Shown here: piece after piece, positions 34,785-46,171 of the stretch
Layout of the letters: each line of letters opens with the position of its first letter
How positions within the stretch are numbered: position 1 is the stretch's first letter
Assembly (NCBI GenBank): GCA_020536535.1
Contig: JAHLWZ010000879.1
Location: forward strand, 1 to 61,934
Reading direction: 5' to 3'
Source of the DNA: Pelomyxa schiedti
Taxonomy: Eukaryota; Evosea; Pelobiontida; Pelomyxidae
DNA length: 61,934 nt
Translations under genes and position numbers: made by a program
The notes under the pieces: model-generated
Seen by the model: the letters and a program-made list of their open reading frames with translations, nothing else
The model's database searches: none
What the model was told of the DNA's origin: nothing

Positions 34785-37700
34785 ATGTTTTGCCCGTTGT
34801 GCGGCAGGTCGGTTGTTGACGCCGTTGTGCTCGACTGCGGTCACAATCTGTGCTCGTGGTGTTTGGATCTGCTGGCGAAATCAGCCCTCCTGGGGCTGGT
34901 GCAGTCCCCCGCTGGTCTCTTCTCCCTCCTCGATGCCTCCTCGTCCTCGTCCTCATCTTCGTACTCGAGCTCCAACTCGTCGTCTACGTCCACGGCGCTT
35001 GGGGACCTCGTGAACCCGTCGGCTCGCGTGACGGTCCAGGTCGCGTGCCCGCACGGCTCTTGCGGCGCCAAGACGAAGATCTCGGGCACTCTCGAGTCGA
35101 TCACGTCGGTGCCCAGCGGGACGGCCGAGCCCGCGATCGCGTCTGGGATGCCGCGGTGCTACGGCGCGATTAGCGGAATCGGCCGAGGCGGCGGCGAGAA
35201 GTCGTCTCACGAGGGCGAGGGCGAGGGCGTTGACCAGCCCGAGCCGAGGGAAGTCTTTTTGGGTGTGTGGGCTTTTTACCGATTGGGATGTTGCTCTAAT
35301 GTATTGTTGATTTTCAGCAAAGATCAGGCAAATTGTGACTGAAGAGACCAACCGAACTTCCAAGCCCACCCCTTTGGATGAAACACTTTCACCAGTATGC
35401 GTTATATGATGTTACCATACAATACACTATTCTAACACACACTTTAGAAAATCGCATCGTTCCAAAATTTCATCACGGGACTACAAACCTCTCTTTGTAA
35501 GTTCCCTTGTTTTTACATGCTGTTTACTATCTAAAAGCAACAATCTTGAGCATTCAAGAGAGCACACACGAATCTGTTGTTTTGCAACTGAAATCTATTT
35601 CTTCTTTTGCTGAATCAGAATTGGGCGCCGCTGAAGAAGCTCAAGCTTCCCTCTCCCAGTCTGTCGCTGTAAGTCATCCACTGCCCACCCAGGAAGTGAC
35701 TTGACTTAGGGACTATGTGAAAGAAGAGATTATCTTTATAAACCTGTATGCCTTCGTGAGCTGGAGCACCTTACCTGCTTGGATCACAGTCGATGGTTCG
35801 TAGAACAAGAATTGATAAAGATGCTTCAATCTGCTTCCGCCCACAAACAGTAATTTATTCACTTCTACGTTGCGCGTAACATTGAAATATGACTGCTCCA
35901 GTAAGTCTCATTTTACCATAGAAAACCTCTTCCTGGGTCTATTTTGTGTATAGATTGTATGGCAGATTTTCGATCTATCTGCCCCACCCCTGGAAAAGCT
36001 AATATTAGGCTATTTCTCGATAATCCCATTCTTACAGTTGCTGTGAAACAGCACTACTCTGGCCCGAGTATTCCTGCACCATCCAAGGACTTGAAGTCAT
36101 ATTTATTCTTTGAATTTACCTACCCACTTGACATGCCCGATATAGCCTCTGATATTTCCGACTTCATTGAAGTCAAATCTCTTGGTGAACAGAAATATCA
36201 AGTGTGGTTCCAAATGCCTGGCCTCCTTGCGGGTAAGATCAGTGACATCTTTAAGTACGTGATTGGAGATCATCAAATTTCGGACGTTGTCCCCGGCTAT
36301 GCTGTGTGCAGTATATCATGTGCTTCCATACTAGGGGCTCTAGGTGTAGTTTACTCTTTGAATGACCTTAAGAATCAAAACGATATTCTGGCACTTTTTG
36401 CACTTATTGCATTGCAAGCTCAGCTAACTTGGGTTGGTGCTGTTCACTCAGTGGCGGAACTTTCCATTCATCCCGTGGTCCCATGTCCATGGCTTTCTCC
36501 AGTTGCAGTTCTACTCCTGAATCAAGTCGCTGCCAGCACTGGCTTACAAGTTTTCCCTGATGGTACTGCCGTGGAGGACTTGTCCAGCTTCAATTTTATG
36601 GCACAGTTAGCACAGAGAGTGGAGGGAAAACCCTTATCTTCACTAGCAACTTCATTGCCATCTCCTATATGTTCCTTCCTGCAGCCTAGCCCTGAAAATT
36701 TCCAGCCTAGTACCGAGGTTGAGAGCCAACTGAGAAAACTGCTTGACGAAGCAGCATTAACCCGACAGTTTGTTTACTATTCGTTCTAATAATTATACAT
36801 CAAAGTTGTTCCCCTAAATTACTCGTAGCATCCCCTACCCTGGCGCAATACTATGTATTGACTGTATGGCCGATTTTCGTTTACTTTGCTCCGAGAAAGC
36901 TGGAAAATCTGACCTCAAGATATTTCTTGAAAATCCCCTCATTCCTGTAGCAGCCAAGCAATCGTTCTCCCATCCAAGTCTTCCTACACCTACGGCGGCC
37001 TTTCTCTCGTTCGTGTACCTGGAATTGGAACTACCTTCGAGCTTTGAATTTCCTGAACTACCTTCTGAACTTCAGATGGAAATTAAGAAAACTGGAGGTC
37101 TCCATCGTTTGTGGGTCCATACCCCAAAATTAGGTGACGTTCGCCAAGTACTTGCTCCAATGAAATATGTGATGGGTGATACGAACGCCTTTGGCACAGT
37201 GACTCCAGGCCACGCTGTGGTGAATATTCCAGCAGCTTCTCTTCTAGCCTGCACTATTCTCGTCGGCCTGTTGACACTTGACACGTTGATGAATAAAGAG
37301 CCTCTTACGGTTTTTGCCCAGATTGCTTTCCAGGCAGTAATACATCGTATTGGTGTCTCCAATCCTGTGGCCCAACTTGTTTTGCATCCTCTGGTACCAT
37401 GTGCATTCCTGTCTCCTGTAGCTGCGTTTGCTTGTTCAGCCGATTATACAAATGATATAACAGCACCTGACGGAACGTCCTCAAAGGAAATGAAGGAGTT
37501 TGACATAAAGGAAAAGCTTGGCCAGAAGGTCGGCGGCGAAGTAGCAAGCCCGCCCGAGCCTACCCCAAATACTGAACAAGATACTGTAAACTTACTAGAA
37601 CCACCGAAAGTACCCTCTGTATGCAAGGTCATTCTAATTGGGGATGCTGGTTAGCCAATACTCCCTACAATCAAAAATCTAAACAAAAAAGATGTTGGAA

Positions 37701-38371
37701 AAAGTTGCTTTCTGTGTCAATTGACTGATGAAGTACGGAAAAGCCCAACTAATAAAATTTGAGAAAACTTTGAAATAGAGGTTCATCCCAACTTATGATA
37801 CGACTATTGGCGTCGAATTTGGATCAAAGATAATGGAAATCGATGGCTTCTCACTCAAAGCTCAAATATGGTTGTAGCTCCTATATCATTTCCTCTATCT
37901 AACTTCTTCCAGGGATACCGGAGGTCAAGAAAGGTTCCGCTCCATCACTCGCTCATGTAATCATCCAGAAACGATTTTCAAGCTTCTTTTCTAATACAAG
38001 GTTTTCAGATTTTAGAGGTTCTCATGCAGTACTTCTGTTTTACGACGTCACAAGCCGCCAGTCATTCAGTGGTCTCGATAACTGGGTACAAGAAATCCGC
38101 TCTTTGTGCTTACCAGACACCCCTGTTCTAATTGTGGGAAACAAAACCGACAAAGACTCCATGCGTTTGGTCACACGCAATGAAGGAGAAACTTATGCCA
38201 ATGCTGCAGGTCATAATACCTTGTAACCTTAAACTTACACGGCTAATGTAATTCGAAATAGGTGTCGAATTCACTGAAACATCAAGCCGCAGCTATACAG
38301 AGGTAGTTGCGGCAATGACAAAAATTCTGCAGAAGGTAATGTCCAAGTTCAGTACTGCCTCTTGCCTCTAA
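34785..38371 (+). CDS. RING/B-box-like/duplicated domain/Rab GTPase fusion
   Basis: Exon 1 (34785-35262) encodes a RING-like finger: FCPLCGRSVVDAVVLDCGHN, then LCSWC, and after a Ser-rich insert ACPHGSCG. Exons 35318-35394, 35448-35496 and 35538-35668 give helical, coiled-coil-like sequence. Exon 35710-35849 carries a Cys/His block, LCERRDYLYKPVCLRELEHL plus TCLDH, suggestive of a B-box. Exons 35922-36767 and 36829-37649 are related to each other: both start PG(S/A)ILCIDCMADFR, share DNP(I/L) and VPC-(P/A)-LSPVA-like blocks, and use phase-2 acceptors. The last exons encode a Rab-like GTPase: GDADVGKSC P-loop, YDTTIGVEF, WDTGGQERFRSITRS, NKTD, ETSSR. RING-Bbox-coil-GTPase resembles TRIM23, which carries an ARF domain instead. 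This is a predicted ubiquitin ligase with a GTPase module. No C-terminal prenylation cysteines are evident. Confidence 0.75.
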
Positions 38372-38524
38372 AGCACAAACAACCTTGTATTGACGGGAAA
38401 AAAAGAACTTCACTTCAAATCTTGGAAACAACTTGGCACTTTGCCAGATTAAGCTTTTTGGTCTGGTCTGATCTCGGCATCCTTTAGAAGAAAAGATTTT
38501 CCTCTTTCGACAATCAACAGACAG

Positions 38525-38530
38525 AATAAA
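38525..38530 (+). terminator. poly(A) signal AATAAA
   Basis: AATAAATAAA follows the Rab-fusion gene and precedes the convergent cyclase stop at 38594. Its distance (about 150 bp) leaves room for one more terminal exon after 38371. Confidence 0.45.
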
Positions 38531-38593
38531 TAAAAATCCAAGCAGTACGGAGCAAGCCACAACCGCCGGTGCGGATCTGCGTCTGGCGTGTCG

Positions 38594-41478
38594 TCACGAC
38601 AAAGCGTTATTGGCCGGCGTGGCCAATGACGTTCTGGAACTAGAAGCCGTCATCTCTGAGGACAGTGAAACGGACTTGTCGCGAGATCCGGAACCAAAGC
38701 GACGGTGGTTGTTGGGCTGGTCGATTTTGAGGAAGTCTTGCTGAATGCAGTGCTCGTCGAGAATCGAGAGTACCGCGGAATACGGCTCCATGCAAGGCTC
38801 CGACTCTGCGAGAGAAATCGCCTGCGTGGATGCCTTGTAGTCACCCAACTTGAGCGACCTCCTTATGTTCAGCATTAACTGCGATGCTTTGATTTGCTCC
38901 GGCATTGCTTCACTCTTTTTGGCCACCAGGTGGAATACGTGAGTGACTCTGGCTTGATATCCGCGGAGCACTACAGCGTCCAACCAAACGCAGACGAAAT
39001 CGGCCTTGACTGTCTTGTAGATTTGGCCACTGACCAGTGGAGATACGCCATATATTTTTCCAGCCTGCTCCAGTCGAGCAGCGAGGTTAGCCACATTTCC
39101 ACATACTTGAGAGACTAAATAGACGAAAATAGTAGCGGGCAGTTACCAGTATAGTTAATTCTTTGTTCATAACCAATGTTTCCGACCAAGAGATTTCCAG
39201 AGTGAATACCTACTCGACACGATAACTGCAGGAATTAGAGCATTCCAGCAAATATTTTAACGTACTTGTGGATACTTCTCTGGAAAAGAAGCATTAAGGT
39301 TCGCAAGAGCTGCATTAAATTCAATTGCAGTAAGGCAAGCAGCTTGTTCTGACATCTCCAGGGGTTCCGGGGCTCCCCAAATCGCCATGATACAATCCCT
39401 GGCAAACATTTAACTTCTCAAATGGAATATGGTTGTTACCCTATGTATTTATCGATGCATCCATTGTTCTTCATAATGACTTCTGAGAAGCATGCAAACC
39501 ACACCCTCAGTATTTCAGCAACAATAGCTTTAGGGTATCTCTCAGATATTCCGGAGAAACCCTGGACCAAGTCTCAGATTATAACATTGAAGATAGTTTA
39601 CTTGAATGTCACAGAACATAATAGTGAGGTGGGCTGGCTTCATTGTGAGTAAATCAGTCACATTACTTGTGAGAATTTCTTTCACTAATGGCTTTGGAAC
39701 GTATTTTGTCATTGCAAAAACACCTGGACTCAGTTACAGTGCGTACATGTAAGAAGGTGTACCAGTTCTTAAACTCGAGAAAGTAGATATCATGCCGTTG
39801 ATCTCTGACACTCTGGAAAATTGGGGGACAGGTGAAAAATCCAATCCAACAACTGCTCGCATAGCTCGTTCCACTGACGAAAGTGGCTTACTGACTTGAT
39901 ATGTGACCAGTGTGAATGTAAAAGCAACAAAGACCAGAGTAATGAGTATGCTAACAACAGGGAACCTCCAGTCTGCACTTTTGAAGACTGGTTCATCAAT
40001 AGCAATTACTGACCAGTTTACGCATGGCCGAATTAGGGGCACAGCAGTTGAGTATACTTTTGCAGTATAAGGCAAGAGAATTTCTCTTTTACATACTTGA
40101 AGAAGTAACCCATTGACTAAATCCATGTTCTGCGGCATTAAACCAAGTGCCGTACTTTGCTGTCACCAGAGCATTTGCCTTCTGAACCTTGGGAATGTCT
40201 ATATCTGAAACTTCGATGGGTACTTCAAATCCGTCCAAAAGTTTGAAGAGGCTTATTGAGCTATCTGTTACCCCCCATACTCGGTTCGCTTGGTCTACGA
40301 GAAGAATAATCCCCGTATCTATTTGAAAAGTCTGTGTGCCAATAAGCACACGCTTTAACAATATGCATCCGGGAACCTCTACGACATGTTGCGTTGTCTC
40401 CAAAGACAAGTCCAATCCAACGACACCAAGCAGTTGGTTGTCTTGAAAGGAAGCATGAGAATATGAAATCATAGTACTCGAGGAGTAAATGTAGGGCTCT
40501 GTCCAGCACTCCGATCCTACTGGGGGAGAATCACACAAAATGAAGAAGCACAACGACAGCTTACGTTCTGGCTTTACAACTTGATACCAAGAGCCTTGAG
40601 AATTATTGTAGTCAGAAATACTGTCCAACGTTATGGCCGACGAGTCCTTGCAGTATGTATATGTATTACCGTCTTTCCACGACCAGAATCCGGCATTGTA
40701 TTCCTGCCAATATTACTACACAGACTGAGTCAGGAAGCAACACACATTACCACATGTGGAAGTATACAATCCCTACAACGAGTAAGATAAAGTTGGAGAA
40801 GCTAATACTCACACCTTTTTCCCAGCAAATGCTCCAAATAACCCCTGAATGGCTGTTAAAAAGAATCAGGTAATAAAAATGACCTACACCCTGTTTCGTT
40901 GTTAACCAGACTGCTGTGGAAAGGTTGAATCCGGTCAGGAAGTCCTGTGCCACTTTCACAGTAAGGTTTGTATCACTCATCCCCAGAGTCTTTTTTAAGT
41001 GGGTTTAACAGTGAGCATCCAAGAACTTGGCAACCTTGGAAAAGAACATGTTGTCCCAACCTTTGACCACCATCTCGGCATCTTGAAAGTCCCGCGTTAC
41101 ACTGGTACGAACCTCATGCAATCTCATCAAGGAAAAAGATCCTTCGTATTTTCTCACGTCTTTCCCGTACGTAACAGCTTGCTTAGGTGCAGTCAGGGTA
41201 ATAACATAAGAGCGTGTATGTACCATTATTATTCCCACAGCAGTAGGAACCCAAACCGCAACGCATATCTATGGAGGCAACAGTTTCAACACCTTCGCCA
41301 TAAAGCACAAAATACTCACCATTACAATTATAATACAACTCAGTGGGAAACTTCTCCCAGGTTCTTTTTAATGGTGCCGTTAAGTTCTTCCGTCCTTCTT
41401 TCATTTCCCCCTACCTTTTTGTCTGTTGCACTCTTGCTCCTTGTCATCCACTGGGCCGACAGAGTTCTTCTTCGGCAT
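38594..41478 (-). CDS. transmembrane receptor nucleotidyl cyclase (Cache-HAMP-CYCc)
   Basis: ATG 41478 starts MPKKNSVGPVDDKEQECNRQ, with a phase-1 intron leading into the first membrane helix (CIIIVMICVAVWVPTAVGII). The extracellular part contains dCache-like sequence (WTEPYIYSSSTMISYSHASF, GVVGLDLSLE). A second membrane helix (FPVVSILITLVFVAFTFTLV) is followed by a HAMP-like KPLSSVERAMRAVVGLDF. The cytosolic class III cyclase domain shows LTIMFCDIQGFSGIS (first metal Asp), GCIDKYIGDCIMAIWGAPEP, VRIGIHSGNLLVGNMGYEQR, and a tail LAARLEQAGKIYGVSPLVSG. The substrate (ATP or GTP) is not determined by eye. The layout matches receptor adenylyl cyclases that sense small ligands through Cache domains. 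About 10 introns; Ser/Arg-rich tail to the stop at 38594. Confidence 0.85.
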
Positions 41479-41895
41479 TGCGTGTTTCCTGTTGTTGGTT
41501 TCGTATCTAGATTTGTGCGTTTCGCTTGGTTAAGGAAAACGAGGGCAGTAACAAAATAACCGAAACACATTTTTAGAGCTGTGTCGCCGTCGCAGAACAG
41601 AAAAGTTCCAGGGCTCGCGGTGAAAAAGAAATGGAAAAAAGAAACAGTTACGGTAAACAAACACGTGTTATCACGGGCAATTCGTACTTTGTACAAAACC
41701 GGTAGGTTTTCATAGGTAGGTTTTGTCAGCTGAGAACCATTCGGCCACGTTGCTTTACTATTGCCTCAGAAGAGTTACAGCGGACCAGGTTCTTATTTTT
41801 GGTAGACGTTGTGCTGGTGGCAGCGGTCGCGTGTGCTGCGAGAACGGATGCGCGGTTGAATGTTTGATCCTATTGTGTGGAGAGAGTGGTGCCAG

Positions 41896-43240
41896 TTAGG
41901 ACGGAATGGAATGGATGGACATGCACACCAGTTTATCTGCCCCATAGGGTGAAAGGGGTTGGAGAGGGAAATACTCCAAAGAATACTTCCTGATCCTAGT
42001 GTACAAGTCCACATATCTGGAGGAGTAAAAAACCGAATTCCTAGAAGTACAAGTGAAAACCGGGAGCGGCTGACCCCAACTGAAAAGTGCATCAAGTTGA
42101 GAAATTCCATCTCCAGAAGATTTAAATCCTCTACTGAAAGCTGGTCAAATGAAGGTAAGAAATCAGCCTTTTAGGAATGAGTCTCAGAAAAGGAGGTTTT
42201 AATATACAGACATTCCAAATGGCTTGGTCTTCCCAAACCTAAATACAGGTTAGGACACAGGGCCGACCAACCAGGTTCATACCTTGGATGCAACCATAAT
42301 ACAAGAGAGTGTCAATCTACGCCAAGTCTCTGCGCACAAGGAACAGCCAGCATCAAACAGTGACTCCACGTAGCTCTTAAGAGATTTCAAAATGTTATCC
42401 AGGAGGGGTGTGTAGGTACCAATGACATTATTGCAACTTCGGGATCGAGCTTTGTTAAAGAATCAATAAGACATAATGAATTCAATAGCTTAACACACCC
42501 GCATGGCGTGAAATACAGTTTGGTAAAACTTGTGTATTTCATCTTGTGTTGGTTCTCTGCTAAGATCAACACTTATCTATCGATTGTTGGGAAGTAGTAT
42601 GATGTGGAGAAAGTGCACTGTTATTGTCAGAGGGTGCAACTGTTCAGAAAATATTGGAAGGACCCGTTTATCCGGTGTATTCCTTCTTAGCAAAGAAAGC
42701 AATTCCATGGCAGTGCTGAGCTCGGTTAGGCGAGAGATTGGAATTGGCTCCAAAGTACCAAAGCAATAACTGTTCGAGGTCCGGTGCTGTCAGCACAGTC
42801 TTGCAGTAGAGAGAACTAGTAGAGTTGGACAAATGGGTTCTTTTCAGGGAAGCAAGACTGTCACATGTTGAGGACGGCGATCTGAGGACACATAAACCTC
42901 GCGCTTTGACAATAATGTTCCAAGAAGAGGCATTATAGGTAACACAAAAAAGGACGTACGTTGGGAGTTCCGTCGGGCTAGAGGGAGTGGGAGGTGTGGC
43001 ACATGGAGGAGCTACGAATATTGTTAAAAAAAAAAAAAGGGAGAGAAGTCCAGCAATTCAAAAAGACCAGACGCAGTGGAGGCATTTTGTTTGTTTGGGT
43101 TTTTTATGGGAGTTGTAGAATTCGATCGGTTCATATGTTTGACAATGGCAGGCAGGCAAGTGGTGCCAAAGTCGCAACTCACATTCAGAAGTCTCTTCCT
43201 CAATTGGGATCGATTCGGTGAGAGCCGCACGTCGCGCCAT
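41896..43240 (-). CDS. cyclin Y-like protein
   Basis: ATG 43240 opens MARRAALTESIPIEEETSES. Splicing by phase (introns about 43002-43196, 42905-42961, 42741-42789, 42587-42631, 42477-42520) joins to a Pro/Ser-rich linker, then YCKTPIPISRLTELSTAMEL and LTITISVDLSREPTQDEIHK. The cyclin box reads LLNSLCLIDSLTKLDPEVAI, then LFDAGCSLCAETWRRLTLSC, IMVASKVWEDQAIWN and LSVEDLNLLEMEFLNLMHFS. KVWEDQAIWN plus the VED-L-E-FL helix is the cyclin Y/Pho80-type signature; such cyclins bind CDK14/16 or Pho85-like kinases. The final intron (about 42015-42056) restores YVDLYTRIRKYSLEYFPLQP with stop at 41896-41898. Divergent from the TBC gene, 120 bp apart. Confidence 0.8.
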
Positions 43241-43360
43241 ATTGGTCGGCGAATTTACGAGATGTGGCTTTTTGATGAATTCGTTCGGTCGGTCTGATCA
43301 CAGATCTTCTAGAGAAAATCGAAAATCCCGAAAAAAAAGGAAAAAAAAAACCCGAGCGCA
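43241..43360. promoter_or_regulatory. bidirectional intergenic promoter
   Basis: The 120 bp between the divergent start codons of the cyclin Y-like and TBC genes must hold both 5' UTRs and promoters. An A-rich run lies just upstream of ATG 43361. No TATA box stands out. Confidence 0.45.
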
Positions 43361-45673
43361 ATGAGCAACAACACCGCGGACGCTGGGAGGGAAGACAACA
43401 AGGCCAGATCTCTGGACAAACAACGAGATCCGGTTCATGTGACCACCACTGCTAGTGCTACTGCTTCGCGTGCATCGGCAGATTCGTCGCCGACTGTCAG
43501 CGGCGGAACCACGCGCACTCTCGTTTTTCCTTATGTTTCACCTTCTCAAAATCGCCTGCCTGTTGCATCGCAGGAGCAGCACCAGCGGCACAATTCCACG
43601 CCCGTGACTTCGTTTTCTCTGACAAATGCCATGAACGCAATCAAGCGCTCGCTTACGCCTGTGGCGCCCACGGTCGTGATTCCACCTAGCACCACTCTCA
43701 ACAGACCACCTCTGCCCACTCTGGCGCCAATATCCACGATCCCGACATCTGCTTCCACGGTTGTTCATAGTACAAGTCAAGCCATGACCCACAGCTGTAG
43801 CACTGACAGCATCAGTGGAAGCGCTAGTGGGAGTGGCGAGAGCGGGGATGGAAGCAGTTGTAGCAGCACTAAACGTGCTCACCCTGGCTCACCTACACAA
43901 ATACGAAGTGCTGCATCATCCCCAACTATTGGGAGTGCCGAAGGTACGAGCTGTGGAAACCGCAGCTCTGTAAGTGATAGAGAAAATGCACATGCTCCCT
44001 CTTCCACATCCACAACTTTTTCGGCACCTCCTCCACGTACATCCACATCATTTGAGATTTGGAGGCGCCCCAATTTACAGTTTACCAACAAGCTACCAGC
44101 CACCAAGAAGTAATTCCTCTCAAGTTAGATGAAATTGATCGCCCATCCCTTTTAGAAAAGAGGATACAGCCCCATTTCGGCTTTCAGCTGCACAACTTGC
44201 TGCTCTGCATCCCACACTCACCCCGGATATTATTGCTAAAAAAAGGAGTAGGTTTGAAGCTTTACTAGCAGAGCCAATTGTCAACATGAGTGTGTTGTTC
44301 TCCAGTGATTTCGTGTGTAACAGCTACATTTTGTAGCTGCTTTGAGGAAAATCAGCTGGAGTGGGATTTTCTCAGATTTAAGACCTGTTGTTTGGAAACT
44401 TTTGTTAGTGCGTTCCAGGAATGACCCAATTTCTAATCCTCACTTTTTTTCAGGGCTATCTTCCAGCCAACAAAGAACGACGAGAAGAGAAATTAAGAAA
44501 TAAAAGAACTGAATATCATGATGCTGCTCGTGCTCTTTACTATCATACAGATAGATCAAACGCGGAAGAAATGATTTTACGTCAGGTTTCATTATTTTCC
44601 TTCTCTTTAAAGAGCTGAAATTCGAAGATCAGAATGGATTTGCCCCGCACATGCCCAAGCACTGAAATTTTTCGTAATCCTATTGTAGAACATGTAAGGA
44701 TTTTTCCTTCATTATTTTACAAAAATAAATCTTTCCTGTAAGTTGTTAGAGAGAGTTTTGTATATATGGGCCTTGAGGCATTCTGCAAGTGGTTATGTGC
44801 AAGGGCACAATGACCTCATTATCGCTATTTTTCTTATCATTCTTTCTGAGCACACAAGTACTTTTCTTTACGCTCTTTAATGCACTGTGTGACGTCTTCC
44901 GTAGAAATTGCAAACTTTGACAAGATTGAAGATGTTGTTGTAACGCACCTCACAGAAGAAAACTGGTCTGATGTTGAAGCCGACTGTTACTGGTGCTTCT
45001 CAAAACTCTTAGACGGAATCCAGGTTTAGGTTATCAAAACCTCCCTCAGTCTAACAAATTCAGGCGAACTATATCTTTGCGCAGCCGGGCATCCAAAAAT
45101 CTGTTCAGGAAATGGAAGAACTCACAACAAAACTGGATGGTGTGTAAGTTGAATTTCCACTGCCCTCCTAATCGTGTAGGTCCCCTGGCAAGACACTTTC
45201 AAGATGAAAGAGTTTTGTATATTCAGTTCTCATTCAGGTTTTACATATTCTGTTTGTGGTGTTTCCTACTCCCCAGTAGGTGGTTTAACTGCCTGCTACT
45301 GCGGGAGTTTCCTCTGTCTCTTGTTTTACGGATGTGGGATTCATATATGTCCGAAGAAAAGTGTGTTTGCTGACCTTTTTCCGCGTACTCATGTCCCTAG
45401 CTGCCAAGGATTCGCAGTTCTTCACACATACATGTGCACAGCACTGTTATTAAGCTGGTCTGAACAGCTAATGTGAGTACTTGAACTTCCTTTATTTACT
45501 TCTCAATTTTCACCAACAGGGAAAAGGAATTTCAAGATGTGATGACATTTTTGCAACACATGCCCACAGACAACTGGACAGAAGCCTCCATAGAAGAGCT
45601 TCTCTCAGCAGCGTACGCACCCTTTGTCCCTCAACACCACCTCACAATCCTATCAGATATACCATACAAGTAA
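43361..45673 (+). CDS. TBC-domain RabGAP, TBC1D22-like
   Basis: A Ser/Thr-rich, disordered N-terminus of about 230 residues precedes a TBC domain. Visible signatures are RFEALLAEPIVNM, LRKISWSGIFSDLRPVVWKL, GYLPANKERREEKLRNKRTE (typical of TBC1D22), the catalytic arginine motif IRMDLPRT (IxxDxxR), and SASGYVQGHNDL with the YVQG glutamine finger. Then come DVEADCYWCFSKLLDGIQ, LARHFQDERVLYIQFSFR, LREFPLSLVLRMWDSY, and the end LLSAAYAPFVPQHHLTILSD to TAA 45671-45673. TBC proteins accelerate GTP hydrolysis on Rab proteins; both catalytic fingers are present, so activity is expected. About eight introns. The join of the disordered exon to the next exon near 44060 is the least certain junction. Confidence 0.85.
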
Positions 45674-46171
45674 TGTACCATGATGCCCCTAGTCACTTAC
45701 ACTGACTACAAAACCAAACGTTGTTTTGGGGACTGACTGTGCCAACACACGTCACATTTGTAACACCCCTCTGTGAGAAAAGAAAAAAAATGTCTACATC
45801 ACAAAATTCTCTCTTTGTCTCTGCGTCCCTAAAGCACAAGGCGATTTTTCGCCCCGTGACTCGGCAGGTAAAAAAAAAAACCGAACCAGTGATCTAAGAT
45901 ATCACCCTTCACGGAAATCCAATGCACCAGTACGCAAAAGATGATATTTGAGCGACTGCATGCACCTGTGACGTAAAGAGTTCATATTCATCTTTTTATT
46001 AAAAAATGCACCGGAGCAAGAATCATCAAATAATTTAATAAAGCGTACACTCGAAAGGCCGTAAGGCAGCACAAACAAACCAACAAACAACCAATCCCCG
46101 CTCTCTCTAGTACCCCGACAACCAAACCAACCCCTGAGAAATATACTCTGGTTTAACCACATCGAAAAAAA
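45674..46171. other. intergenic, promoter of MFS gene
   Basis: About 500 bp without a gene. It includes an A-rich run near 45785 and another near 45870, and CT/CA-rich sequence just before ATG 46172. Nothing else recognised. Confidence 0.5.

Noticed and set aside
34953..35369. 138-codon minus-strand ORF, Arg/Ala-rich
   Set aside because: Shadow of the GC-rich RING exon.
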